In this document: positions 50,550 to 58,751 of the stretch, piece by piece
Numbering within the stretch: the first letter of the stretch is position 1
Layout of the letters: each line of letters starts with the position of its first letter
Assembly: GCF_010731575.1 (NCBI RefSeq)
Contig: NZ_AP022617.1
Location: 2,542,001-2,606,000 of the forward strand
Reading direction: 5' to 3'
Length of the DNA: 64,000 nucleotides
Source: Mycolicibacterium monacense
GTDB taxonomy: Bacteria; Actinomycetota; Actinomycetes; Mycobacteriales; Mycobacteriaceae
Translations under genes and position numbers: made by a program
The notes under the pieces: model-generated
The model's database searches: none
Told to the model about the DNA's origin: nothing
The model's input: the letters and a program-made list of their open reading frames with translations, nothing else

Positions 50550-52549
50550 TCCAGGAAACCTCGTCGGGCATCGCCCGGCGCGGACTGCGGTTCGAGCAAC
50601 TTCAACCGCTCCGACGAGTTCAGCTGCCACGGAACCGATGTCACCATCACGTTGGGCATGAACAGCAGCCGGCCCTTGAGCCGCAACGCACTCTGGTTGT
50701 GCAGGACCTGCTCCCACCAGTGGCCCACGACGTATTCCGGGATGAACACGGTCACGACCGTGCGCGGCGACTCCTTGGTGACCCGCTTGACGTAATCGAG
50801 CACCGGGCGGGTGATCTCGCGGTAGGGCGAGGCGATCACCTTCAGCGGCACGGTGACATCGCTGTCCTCCCACTGGTGCACCAGCGCCCGCGTCTCGGCG
50901 TCGTCGACGCTGACGGTGATGGCCTCCAGCACGTCCGGCCGGGTGGCCCGGGCATACGCCAGCGCGCGCAGCGTGGGCAGGTGCAGTTTCGACACCAGCA
51001 CGATCGCGTGGTTGCGGCTCGGCAGCACGATGTCGTCGCTTTCGTCCTCCTGCTGGGCTAGCTCGCGCGCGACCGTGTCGTAGTGCCTGCGGATCGACTT
51101 CATGATGATGAACAGGCTGCCCATCGCCAGGATCGCAATCCACGCGCCGGCAACGAATTTGGTCGCCACCACGATGACCAGGACCGAACCGGTGCAGGTC
51201 AGGCCGATACCGTTGATCACCCGCGAGCGCATCATCCGGTGCCGCACCGCCGGGTCGGTCTCGGTGCGCAGCAGCCTGGTCCAGTGCCGCACCATGCCGA
51301 TCTGGCTGAGGGTGAACGAGACGAACACCCCGACGATGTAGAGCTGGATCAGGGCGGTGACCTCGGCGCGGAAGGCCACGATGAAGGCGACCGCAGCGAA
51401 GGCCAGCATCAGGATGCCGTTCGAGAAGGCAAGGCGGTCACCACGCGTGTGCAGCTGACGCGGCAGGAAGCGGTCCTGCGCCAGGATCGAGCCGAGCACG
51501 GGGAAACCGTTGAACGCCGTGTTGGCGGCCAGCACGAGGATCAGGGCGGTCACGCCCGCGATCAGCAGCAGGCCGATCGACGAACCGTGGAAGACCGCAT
51601 CGGCCAGCTGGGTGATCAGCGTCTTCTGCTGATATCCCTCCGGGGCTCCGCCCAGCTGCTCCGCGGGACGCTCGGCCACCTTGGCGCCGGTTGCCTTGGC
51701 CAACATGATGATGCCCATGAACAGGGTGATGGCGATCACGCCGAGCAACGCGAGCGTGGTCGCGGCGTTCCGGGACTTCGGCTTGCGGAAGGCCGGGACG
51801 CCGTTGCTGATCGCCTCGACCCCGGTCAACGCGGCACAGCCCGAGGAGAACGCCCGGGCAACCAGGAAGACCAGCGCGAACCCCATGATGTCGTCGTGTT
51901 CGGCGTGCAGTTCGAAGCCCGCCGACTCCGCCTGCAGCGGCTCGCCGAGCACGTAGATCTGGAACAGCCCCCAGCCCAGCATGACGAACATGCCGGCCAT
52001 GAACAGGTACGTCGGGATCGCGAACGCGGTGCCGGACTCGCGGATGCCTCTCAGGTTCGCCGACGCCAACAGCAGGATGGCGATGACGGCGAACAGCACC
52101 TTGTGCTGGGCGACGAACGGGATCGCCGACCCGATGTTCGACATCGCCGAGGCCATCGAGACAGCCACGGTGAGCACGTAGTCGACCAGCAGCGCACTGG
52201 CCACCGTCAACCCGGCGGTCGGCCCGAGGTTGGTGGTGACCACCTCGTAATCGCCGCCGCCGGACGGATATGCGTGCACGTTCTGCCGGTAACTGGCGAT
52301 CACGATCAGCATCACGCCTGCCACCGCGAGGCCGATCCACGGCGCCATCGTGTACGACGTCAGCCCGGCGACCGACAGCACGAGGAAGATCTCCTCCGGC
52401 GCGTACGCCACCGACGACATGGCGTCGGAGGCGAACACCGGTAGCGCGATCCGCTTGGGCAACAGCGTGTGGGAAAGCCGGTCACTGCGGAACGGCCGCC
52501 CGAGCACCAGTCGCCGCGCCGCGGTAGAAAGCTTGGACACGAGGTCCAA
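50546..52549 (-). CDS. KimA-like potassium transporter (APC superfamily)
   Basis: A 667-residue protein with about twelve spans and a cytoplasmic C-terminal domain of about 170 residues. It is usually called an amino-acid permease, but the sequence follows Bacillus KimA closely by eye: A-S-D-A-M-S-S-V-A-Y (Asp42, Tyr49), L-L-V-D-Y-V-L-T (Asp123, Tyr124, Thr127) and S-G-C-A-A-L-T-G-V-E-A-I-S-N, plus L-H-N-Q-S-A near the C-terminus. In KimA these residues bind potassium. It is divergent from two TrkA genes, fitting potassium uptake. Confidence 0.85.
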   Translation of the reverse strand: MDLVSKLSTAARRLVLGRPFRSDRLSHTLLPKRIALPVFASDAMSSVAYAPEEIFLVLSVAGLTSYTMAPWIGLAVAGVMLIVIASYRQNVHAYPSGGGDYEVVTTNLGPTAGLTVASALLVDYVLTVAVSMASAMSNIGSAIPFVAQHKVLFAVIAILLLASANLRGIRESGTAFAIPTYLFMAGMFVMLGWGLFQIYVLGEPLQAESAGFELHAEHDDIMGFALVFLVARAFSSGCAALTGVEAISNGVPAFRKPKSRNAATTLALLGVIAITLFMGIIMLAKATGAKVAERPAEQLGGAPEGYQQKTLITQLADAVFHGSSIGLLLIAGVTALILVLAANTAFNGFPVLGSILAQDRFLPRQLHTRGDRLAFSNGILMLAFAAVAFIVAFRAEVTALIQLYIVGVFVSFTLSQIGMVRHWTRLLRTETDPAVRHRMMRSRVINGIGLTCTGSVLVIVVATKFVAGAWIAILAMGSLFIIMKSIRRHYDTVARELAQQEDESDDIVLPSRNHAIVLVSKLHLPTLRALAYARATRPDVLEAITVSVDDAETRALVHQWEDSDVTVPLKVIASPYREITRPVLDYVKRVTKESPRTVVTVFIPEYVVGHWWEQVLHNQSALRLKGRLLFMPNVMVTSVPWQLNSSERLKLLEPQSAPGDARRGFLE

Positions 52550-52637
52550 GGGTATGCCCAGTGACGCAGGGCTGTAGCGTTCCGGTTGCGGAGATTCGCT
52601 ACTGGCTTCACAGCAGCAGAGCCGAAAGGAACCGCAG

Positions 52638-53306
52638 GTGCGTGTAGTGGTGATGGGATGCGGTCGGGTGGGGGCTTCCCTGTCCGACAGCCTGTCGCGG
52701 ATCGGTCATGACGTGGCTGTCATCGACCGGGACGCGACCGCCTTCCACCGGCTCAGTCCCGAGTTCGTGGGTGAGCGGGTGCTGGGCATGGGCTTCGACC
52801 GGGACGTGCTGCTGCGCGCCGGTATCGAGGAGGCCAGTGCGTTCGCCGCGGTCTCCTCCGGCGACAACTCCAACATCATCTCCGCGCGTGTCGCCCGGGA
52901 GACCTTCGGCGTGGAACGGGTGGTGGCCCGCATCTACGACGCGAAACGCGCCGCGGTCTACGAACGCCTCGGCATTCCCACCGTCGCCACGGTGCCGTGG
53001 ACCACCGACCGGCTGCTCAATGTGCTGACCCGTGAGACCGAGACCACCAAGTGGCGCGACCCGTCGGGCAACGTCGGGGTGGCCGAGCTACCCCTGCACG
53101 AGGATTGGGTGGGCCACCGCGTCACCCAGTTGGAGGCGGCGACCAGCGGCCGGGTGGCGTTCCTCATCCGCTTCGGCAGCGGTGTGCTGCCCGACGCCAA
53201 GACCGTCATCCAGGCCGGCGATCAGGTCTACATCGCCGCCGTGGCAGGCCATATCGCGGAGGCGATGGCGATCAGCGCGCTGCCCCCGGGTGAGGACGAC
53301 TCGTGA
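52638..53306 (+). CDS. ceoB: TrkA-family potassium uptake regulator CeoB
   Basis: A 222-residue protein with an N-terminal RCK/TrkA-N domain (GCGRVGASLSDSLSRIGHDV, nucleotide-binding Gly motif) and a C-terminal TrkA-C domain (about 135-215). Such proteins bind NAD(H), ATP or cyclic-di-AMP and control potassium channels. GTG start with AAAGGA upstream. Its stop is tied to a six-codon mini-cistron before ceoC. Confidence 0.93.
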   Translation: MRVVVMGCGRVGASLSDSLSRIGHDVAVIDRDATAFHRLSPEFVGERVLGMGFDRDVLLRAGIEEASAFAAVSSGDNSNIISARVARETFGVERVVARIYDAKRAAVYERLGIPTVATVPWTTDRLLNVLTRETETTKWRDPSGNVGVAELPLHEDWVGHRVTQLEAATSGRVAFLIRFGSGVLPDAKTVIQAGDQVYIAAVAGHIAEAMAISALPPGEDDS

Positions 53307-53334
53307 AGGTGGCCGTTTCGTGAAGGTAGCTATC
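53301..53334 (+). repeat. 17-bp near-tandem duplication at ceoC start
   Basis: TCGTGAAGGTGGCCGTT (53301-53317) and TCGTGAAGGTAGCTATC (53318-53334) share their first ten bases and most of the rest. Each has a GTGA. The first GTG overlaps the ceoB stop and opens a six-codon ORF (53303-53323) that ends over the ceoC GTG at 53320. Confidence 0.85.
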
Positions 53335-53988
53335 GCCGGGGCCGGCGCCGTGGGCCGGTCCATCGCCAGGGAACTCCTCGAAAGCAACCACGAGGTGACG
53401 CTGCTCGAACGCAACCCCGACCACATCGACGTCGACGCGATACCCGCCGCGCACTGGCGGCTCGGCGACGCCTGTGAGATCTCCGTGCTCGAGTCGGTCC
53501 ACCTCGAGGATTTCGACGTGGTGATCGGCGCCACCGGCGACGACAAGGTCAACGTGGTGGTGAGCCTGCTGGCCAAGACCGAATTCGGGGTCTCGCGGGT
53601 GGTCGCGCGGGTCAACGACCCGCGCAACGAGTGGTTGTTCGACGAGAACTGGGGCGTCGACGTCGCGGTGTCGACCCCCCGGATGCTGGCCTCTCTGGTC
53701 GAGGAGGCGGTCGCCGTTGGTGATCTGGTGCGGCTCATGGAGTTTCGCAAGGGGCAGGCCAACCTCGTGGAGATCACCCTGCCCGACGACACGCCGTGGG
53801 GCGGTAAAGCGGTCAAACGCCTCGAACTGCCCCGGGATTCGGCGCTCGTCACGATCCTTCGCGGTCCGCGGGTCATCGTCCCCGAGGGCGACGAGCCACT
53901 CGAAGGCGGCGACGAATTGTTGTTCGTCGCGTCGGCGGAGGTCGAGGACGAGCTCAGCCGCCTGCTGCTCAATCCCAAGCAGCGCTGA
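53320..53988 (+). CDS. ceoC: TrkA-family potassium uptake regulator CeoC
   Basis: A 222-residue paralogue of CeoB: VAIAGAGAVGRSIARELLESNHEVTLLERN at its N-terminus, Rossmann-type RCK domain, then TrkA-C domain. The pair probably forms a hetero-octameric regulatory ring. No TrkH/TrkG channel is encoded nearby; the divergent KimA-like transporter is the obvious partner (inference). Confidence 0.93.
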   Translation: MKVAIAGAGAVGRSIARELLESNHEVTLLERNPDHIDVDAIPAAHWRLGDACEISVLESVHLEDFDVVIGATGDDKVNVVVSLLAKTEFGVSRVVARVNDPRNEWLFDENWGVDVAVSTPRMLASLVEEAVAVGDLVRLMEFRKGQANLVEITLPDDTPWGGKAVKRLELPRDSALVTILRGPRVIVPEGDEPLEGGDELLFVASAEVEDELSRLLLNPKQR

Positions 53989-53991
53989 GGA

Positions 53992-54657
53992 TCAGTCCGT
54001 CGCGGCAAGCGCGGCGTGGAGGGCACGCTGGGCGCTGCGGATGGCGAAGTAGGTGACCAGGGCCGCGACGGCGGTCAACGGCCAGCCCATCGCGATGCGG
54101 GCGACGCCGAGCCACCCCGTCTGGTCGGCGTCGTAGAGGTGGCGCTGGACGATGAACCGGGACAGGAAGACCGCCACCCAGGTCACGGTGGCGAAGTCGA
54201 ATGCCCGCACCGCCGTTGGCATCTTGCGCCACTGGTCGCTGTGGCCGTTGATCCAGCCCCAGATGTAGCCGACGACGGGACGACGGATCAGCACCGAGAG
54301 GGCGAATACGCTCGCCCAGAACAGCGACATCCAGATCCCGAGCAGGAAGTAGCCCTTGGACTCGCCGACCAGGTAGGCGATGAGCGCGCTGACGCCCACC
54401 CCGATGAATCCCGAGATCGCGGGTTGCACGGTGTCCCTGCGCACGAGCCGCCACACGAGGATCAGCGCGGCGACACCGAGCGCGGCGACGATCGCCGGGA
54501 TCAGGCCCGCGATCGAGGAGACCGGGACGAACACCACGACGGGCAACGAGGAGTAGATCAGGCCGCTGACGCCGCCCATCTGGGCGAGGATCGCCTGTGC
54601 GCCGGTGGGTTTGTCCGGTTCGGCGGCCTCGTCTGATTCGGTGACCGGGTCGCTCAC
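53992..54657 (-). CDS. DUF3159 membrane protein
   Basis: A 221-residue protein with about five spans and conserved G-G-V-S-G-L-I-Y-S-S-L-P-V-V-V-F-V-P near the N-terminus and I-R-R-P-V-V-G-Y-I-W-G midway, typical of the actinobacterial DUF3159 family. Function unknown. The GTG start overlaps the OB-fold gene stop (GTGA). It converges on ceoC with a three-base gap. Confidence 0.88.
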   Translation of the reverse strand: MSDPVTESDEAAEPDKPTGAQAILAQMGGVSGLIYSSLPVVVFVPVSSIAGLIPAIVAALGVAALILVWRLVRRDTVQPAISGFIGVGVSALIAYLVGESKGYFLLGIWMSLFWASVFALSVLIRRPVVGYIWGWINGHSDQWRKMPTAVRAFDFATVTWVAVFLSRFIVQRHLYDADQTGWLGVARIAMGWPLTAVAALVTYFAIRSAQRALHAALAATD

Positions 54658-55025
54658 TTCTGAATTTCGTAGTGCGGGTTGTAGATCGCCTTCGTCCCGT
54701 TCTCGAGCTTGCCGACCCGACCGTGCACCCGCAGGGTCCGGCCGGACTCGATGCCCGCGATACGCCGCTGCCCGAGCCACACCAGCATCACCGTGTCGGT
54801 GCCGTCGAACAACTCGGCCCGGACACCGCCCGCGCAATTCTTGGAGTTCGTCTCCACGCTGCGCAGGGTGCCGACCATCGTGACTTCCTGACCGCGTTGA
54901 CAGTCGATCGCCTTCTGGGCGCCGGTCTGCGCGGCTTCATCGCTGAGCTCCTCGACGTCGAGTTGCTCCGGGTCCTCCGTCAGACGTCGGGTGAGCCGAC
55001 GCAGATACCCTTCGGCCGTGGCCAT
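54654..55025 (-). CDS. OB-fold nucleic-acid-binding protein
   Basis: A 123-residue protein with a C-terminal OB-fold (about 45-120): V-T-M-V-G-T-L-R-S-V-E-T, V-M-L-V-W-L-G-Q-R-R-I-A-G-I and T-L-R-V-H-G-R-V. This resembles the DNA-binding OB domain of RecG-like helicases. It is coupled to the DUF3159 gene. Confidence 0.85.
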   Translation of the reverse strand: MATAEGYLRRLTRRLTEDPEQLDVEELSDEAAQTGAQKAIDCQRGQEVTMVGTLRSVETNSKNCAGGVRAELFDGTDTVMLVWLGQRRIAGIESGRTLRVHGRVGKLENGTKAIYNPHYEIQK

Positions 55026-55173
55026 GGCCTCTCCTGACCTTTCGCAGATCCACCGTGGACCCGCACTCAATCCAACGCCACGGTAGACCTGTTGGTTCCC
55101 TTATGCCATGCGGGGTTGACCACGCCGCGCGGTTCTAACCATGCCGGTTCTGCGGACGGTGCACGATCGTGTG

Positions 55174-55887
55174 ATGACGGTCGATCTGCGCGGTGTGACA
55201 ACGGTGCTCCTGCCCGGAACCGGGTCCGACGACGACTACGCGTACCGGGCGTTCTCGCCCGCCCTGCACGAGGCCGGCGCAGTCGTCGTCACCCCGCCGC
55301 CGCAGCCCCAGCGGCTGCTCGCGGGGTACCGGGAGGCGCTGCAGGAGGCCGCCGCCGGCGGACCGGTGGCCGTCGGGGGCGTGTCGATCGGCGCGGCGGT
55401 CGCCGTCGAATGGGCGCTCGCCAACCCCGGTTCTGCGGTGGCGGTGCTCGCGGCGTTGCCCGCGTGGACCGGTTCGCCGGCGACGGCGCCCGCGGCGATG
55501 ATGGCGCGCTACTCGGCGCACGCGTTGCGGCGGGACGGACTGGTGGCGGCGACGTCACAGATGCGCGCGTCGAGCCCGCGCTGGCTCGGTGAGGAGCTGA
55601 CCCGCTCGTGGGTGGCGCAGTGGCCGGCGCTGCCCGAGGCGATGGACGAGGCGGCCGGCTATGTCGCGCCGACGTGCGCGCAGTTGGAGGCGCTGAGGGT
55701 GCCGATGGGTGTGGCCTCGGCCACCGACGATCCGGTGCACCCGCTGGAGGTCGGGATGGAGTGGGTGTCCGCGGCGCCGTGCGCGGCGCTGCGGACCGTC
55801 ACCCTCGACGAGATGGGCGCCGAACCCGCGGTGCTCGGCGTCGCATGCCTCGCAGCGCTCGCCGAGGCGTGCGACCGGGCGCCCTAA
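55174..55887 (+). CDS. Alpha/beta-hydrolase family protein
   Basis: About 237 residues. The nucleophile elbow G-G-V-S-I-G-A-A is near residue 70, with preceding L-L-P-G-T-G-S-D-D-D and late A-T-D-D-P-V-H-P (acid). It is a small esterase-like fold with unknown substrate. ATG at 55174 (MTVDLRG) is preferred; ATG at 55141 is possible. The 55026-55173 gap is divergent from the OB-fold gene and shows nothing else. Confidence 0.8.
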   Translation: MTVDLRGVTTVLLPGTGSDDDYAYRAFSPALHEAGAVVVTPPPQPQRLLAGYREALQEAAAGGPVAVGGVSIGAAVAVEWALANPGSAVAVLAALPAWTGSPATAPAAMMARYSAHALRRDGLVAATSQMRASSPRWLGEELTRSWVAQWPALPEAMDEAAGYVAPTCAQLEALRVPMGVASATDDPVHPLEVGMEWVSAAPCAALRTVTLDEMGAEPAVLGVACLAALAEACDRAP

Positions 55888-56639
55888 CCGCCGGTGATGG
55901 TGCGCAGCTGCTGCATCGCCGAACCCTGTGCGCTGCGGCGCGCGGCAGGCTCCGGCGGTGGCGGCGGGGGCGGCGCCTGCTGCTGATCGGGCTGCTGGCC
56001 CTGCTGCGCGGCGGCAGCGGCCCGCAACTGGGCGGCCATCGGCTCGGGCAGCTGGACCGCCAGCGGCGTGCGCACCGGCAGCGGTGTGTCGCCGCGGCGA
56101 ACCACGGTGTCGCGCAGCGCTTCCCGCGCCTCCCGGGTGAGGGCCTCGATGCTCTCGGCGACGCCATTGACGACGCATCGGATCATCCAGCGGTAGCCGT
56201 CGACACCGATGAACCGGACCATGCCGGTCGCCGTGCCGACCACCTCGCGGCCCCACGGACCGTCCTGGATGCTCACCGCAGCGCCGTCCTTGCGCAGCGA
56301 GTCGGCGAGTTCACCGGCCACCTCGCGCCACAGCCCTGCGGATTTCGGCGCCGCATAGGCGGCGATGGTGAAGCGGCCGTTGGGGGTGACCACCCACACC
56401 GCGCTGGGCACACCGGCCTCGTTGAGCTCGACCTGCACCTGACCCGCGGCGGGCATGGGCACCAGCACCGAACCCAGATCCAGCCGGCCCTGGGCGGCCA
56501 CCTCCGGATCGTCGAAGTCCTCGATGTCGAACGGGCCCTCGAGGTCCTCCTCGCCCGCCGGTTCGACGACCGGCTCGGGGGTCGGCTGGGTGGCCGGCTC
56601 ACCGATCTTGCCGCTGCTCTTACGTTTTCCGAATGCCAT
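55884..56639 (-). CDS. DUF3710 family protein
   Basis: A 251-residue protein starting [13 protein letters not shown], with an acidic linker, G-P-F-D-I-E-D-F-D-D-P and the D-G-P-W-G-R-E-V and F-I-G-V-D-G-Y-R-W-M-I-R motifs of DUF3710. The C-terminus is Gln/Pro-rich and ends in A-M-Q-Q-L-R-T-I. Function unknown. It shares one base with the dut stop and follows it in one unit, as in M. tuberculosis (from memory). Confidence 0.88.
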   Translation of the reverse strand: MAFGKRKSSGKIGEPATQPTPEPVVEPAGEEDLEGPFDIEDFDDPEVAAQGRLDLGSVLVPMPAAGQVQVELNEAGVPSAVWVVTPNGRFTIAAYAAPKSAGLWREVAGELADSLRKDGAAVSIQDGPWGREVVGTATGMVRFIGVDGYRWMIRCVVNGVAESIEALTREAREALRDTVVRRGDTPLPVRTPLAVQLPEPMAAQLRAAAAAQQGQQPDQQQAPPPPPPPEPAARRSAQGSAMQQLRTITGG

Positions 56640-57103
56640 CACAAACTCGCATGTCCGCCGGAGGATCCGTGGCCGCCTTCGCCACGGGTGGTCTCTGCCA
56701 GCCCGGCTTCGTCGAACGACGTCACCTCGACCAGCTCAGGTAGTTCAACCCGCTGCACCAGCAGCTGGGCGATGCGGTCCCCGCGTCGGATGACGATCGG
56801 CGCGTGCGGATCGAGGTTGATCAGCGACACCTTGATCTCCCCTCGGTAGCCGGCGTCGATCGTCCCCGGGCTGTTGACGATCGAAAGCCCCACGCGCGCA
56901 GCCAAACCCGACCGCGGATGAACCAGGCCCACCATGCCGTGCGGAATCGCCACGGCGATCCCCGTCGGCACCAGCTCCCGCTGCCCCGGGGCCAGTTCGA
57001 CATCGCGGGCGCTGAACAGGTCGACGCCCGCGTCACCGTCATGAGCCCTGGCGGGCATCGGTAGCTCGCGGTCCAGACGCAGGACCGCCAGAGAGGTGGA
57101 CAC
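56639..57103 (-). CDS. dut: Deoxyuridine 5'-triphosphate nucleotidohydrolase
   Basis: A 154-residue dUTPase that converts dUTP to dUMP and pyrophosphate. All five family motifs are present: [29 protein letters not shown] and [10 protein letters not shown]. It starts with GTG at 57103 and works as a trimer. Confidence 0.97.
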
Positions 57104-57115
57104 GACGTCACAGAT

Positions 57116-57121
57116 TACTCT
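57116..57121 (+). promoter_or_regulatory. Leaderless-type -10 of DUF3093 gene
   Basis: TACTCT, seven bases before the GTG at 57129, in the 25-base divergent gap from dut. Confidence 0.5.
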
Positions 57122-57128
57122 GAGGCCC

Positions 57129-57608
57129 GTGTCCGACACGCGCGCAACCACCCAAACGGTGCGCTACCGCGAACGGCTCTCCGTGCCGTGGTGGTGGTGG
57201 CTACCCGGACTCGGGCTGGCGGGACTGATCGCCTACGAGGTCAACCTCGGTGTCGAGGCCCTGCCGGACTGGGTGCCGTTCGCCGTTCTGCTCCCGGTGG
57301 CCGCCGTCGTGCTGGCGTGGTTCGGCCGCGCCGAGATCCGCGTGGTCGGCGGCCCCGCCGGCGAGACCGAACTGTGGGTCGGAGACGCGCACCTGCCGGT
57401 CAGCGTCGTCGCGAAATCGGCGGAGGTGCCCAGGACGGCGAAATCCGCGGCACTCGGGCGCCAACTCGACCCGGCCGCCTATGTCGTGCACCGGGCCTGG
57501 GTCGGCCCGATGATCCTGCTGGTCCTCGACGATCCCGAGGACCCCACGCCCTACTGGCTGGTGAGCACCCGCCACCCCGACCGGGTGCTGTCCGCGCTCG
57601 GCCGCTGA
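57129..57608 (+). CDS. DUF3093 membrane protein
   Basis: A 159-residue protein with two membrane spans (about 20-40 and 48-66), after the typical [13 protein letters not shown] and before a soluble domain with [11 protein letters not shown] and [14 protein letters not shown]. This is the DUF3093 pattern. Function unknown. It converges with the DUF4193 gene. Confidence 0.88.
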   Translation: MSDTRATTQTVRYRERLSVPWWWWLPGLGLAGLIAYEVNLGVEALPDWVPFAVLLPVAAVVLAWFGRAEIRVVGGPAGETELWVGDAHLPVSVVAKSAEVPRTAKSAALGRQLDPAAYVVHRAWVGPMILLVLDDPEDPTPYWLVSTRHPDRVLSALGR

Positions 57609-57611
57609 CGG

Positions 57612-57914
57612 TCAGGCCGCGCAGTCCGAGCAGATCATCACGCCGTTCTTCTCGCTGGCGAGACGGCTGCGGTGGTGGACCAGGAAGCAGCTGGAGCAGG
57701 TGAACTCGTCGGCCTGCTTCGGGATCACCCGCACGGAGAGTTCCTCTCCGGACAGATCCGCGCCGGGCAGCTCGAAATTCTCGGCGGTCTCCGATTCGTC
57801 GACGTCGACGACCGCGGACTGCGCCTCGTTCCGCCGCGCCTTCAGTTCTTCGAGCGAGTCTTCGGAGACATCGTCGGTCTCGGTACGCCGTGGGGCGTCA
57901 TAGTCGGTTGCCAT
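57612..57914 (-). CDS. DUF4193 zinc-ribbon-like protein
   Basis: A 100-residue protein, acidic at the N-terminus, with two Cys pairs (C-S-S-C and C-S-D-C) near the C-terminus, consistent with zinc binding. Actinobacterial DUF4193 family. GGAGGGG precedes the ATG at 57914. A CRP-type site lies about 100 bases upstream. Confidence 0.9.
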   Translation of the reverse strand: MATDYDAPRRTETDDVSEDSLEELKARRNEAQSAVVDVDESETAENFELPGADLSGEELSVRVIPKQADEFTCSSCFLVHHRSRLASEKNGVMICSDCAA

Positions 57915-58010
57915 CGTCTTGTCCCCTCCGGTGAGCCTTGCAGCAGTGCTTTGTACCAGCGTCGAACGCATTCCCCAAACGATTCGTGCCCGTTACCCCC
58001 TTCGTCATGG

Positions 58011-58026
58011 TGTGATTTACATCACA
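58011..58026. promoter_or_regulatory. CRP-type site between DUF4193 gene and cei
   Basis: TGTGAT-TTAC-ATCACA, a perfect 6-bp inverted repeat fitting TGTGA-N6-TCACA. Its centre is 72.5 bases before the predicted leaderless start of cei, a position compatible with activation from the same DNA face, and about 104 bases before the DUF4193 ATG. Confidence 0.75.
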
Positions 58027-58078
58027 TTCTTCCGGTGGCGGTCGAGCGACCGCCGGTGACCAGCACGGCCGGGGGCTC

Positions 58079-58084
58079 TAGAGT
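58079..58084 (+). promoter_or_regulatory. Leaderless-type -10 of cei
   Basis: TAGAGT, six bases before the GTG at 58091. Confidence 0.55.
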
Positions 58085-58090
58085 GCATGG

Positions 58091-58747
58091 GTGGTCTCGA
58101 GCATCACCGAAGGCACCGCGTTCGACAGACACGGTCGCCCCTTCCGCCGGCGCAACTACGTGCCCGGCCTCCTCACCATCGGCGCACTCGCGGTCGTCGC
58201 GTTGGTGGTGTGGGTGATCGCCCTCAACCAGCCGACCGACGTGCGCGAGGCCGCCGTCTGCAACCCGCCGCCACCGGCGCCGGCCGCCGAACCGCCACCG
58301 CCCGCCCTCGGTAAGCAGGTCTCACGCGTCGACATGACCGACGTCACCCCGGCGAAACTGGCCGACACCAGGATCCGCGTGCTCAACGCCAGCGGTCAGG
58401 GCGGTCAGGCCGGTGAGATCGCCAGCGAACTCCGGGATCTCGGATTCGCCCAGCCCGAGGCGGCCAACGACCCGATCTACGTGACCGCGCGCCTGCAGTG
58501 TCAGGGGCAGATCCGCTTCGGTCCGTCCGGACGCGCCGCGGCCGCCGCGGTGTGGCTGGTGGCGCCGTGCACCGAACTGTTCGAAGACGAACGGCCCGAC
58601 CCGACGGTCGATCTGGCCATCGGCACCGAGTTCGCCGAACTGACCGCCAGCGACGACATTGACGCGGTGCTGGCCAGCCTGCGGCCGGACGCGACCGCGC
58701 CGGCCGATCCCGAACTGCTCAAGCGGATCCACACCGGGACCTGCTGA
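58091..58747 (+). CDS. cei: Envelope integrity protein Cei
   Basis: A 218-residue protein: short basic N-terminus (R-H-G-R-P-F-R-R-R-N-Y), one membrane span (about 26-46), a Pro-rich linker and an extracellular LytR_C domain (about 90-175, with R-V-L-N-A-S-G-Q-G-G-Q-A). In mycobacteria the protein supports envelope integrity. It starts with GTG and is probably leaderless. It converges with suhB. Confidence 0.9.
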   Translation: MVSSITEGTAFDRHGRPFRRRNYVPGLLTIGALAVVALVVWVIALNQPTDVREAAVCNPPPPAPAAEPPPPALGKQVSRVDMTDVTPAKLADTRIRVLNASGQGGQAGEIASELRDLGFAQPEAANDPIYVTARLQCQGQIRFGPSGRAAAAAVWLVAPCTELFEDERPDPTVDLAIGTEFAELTASDDIDAVLASLRPDATAPADPELLKRIHTGTC

Positions 58748-58751
58748 CCGG

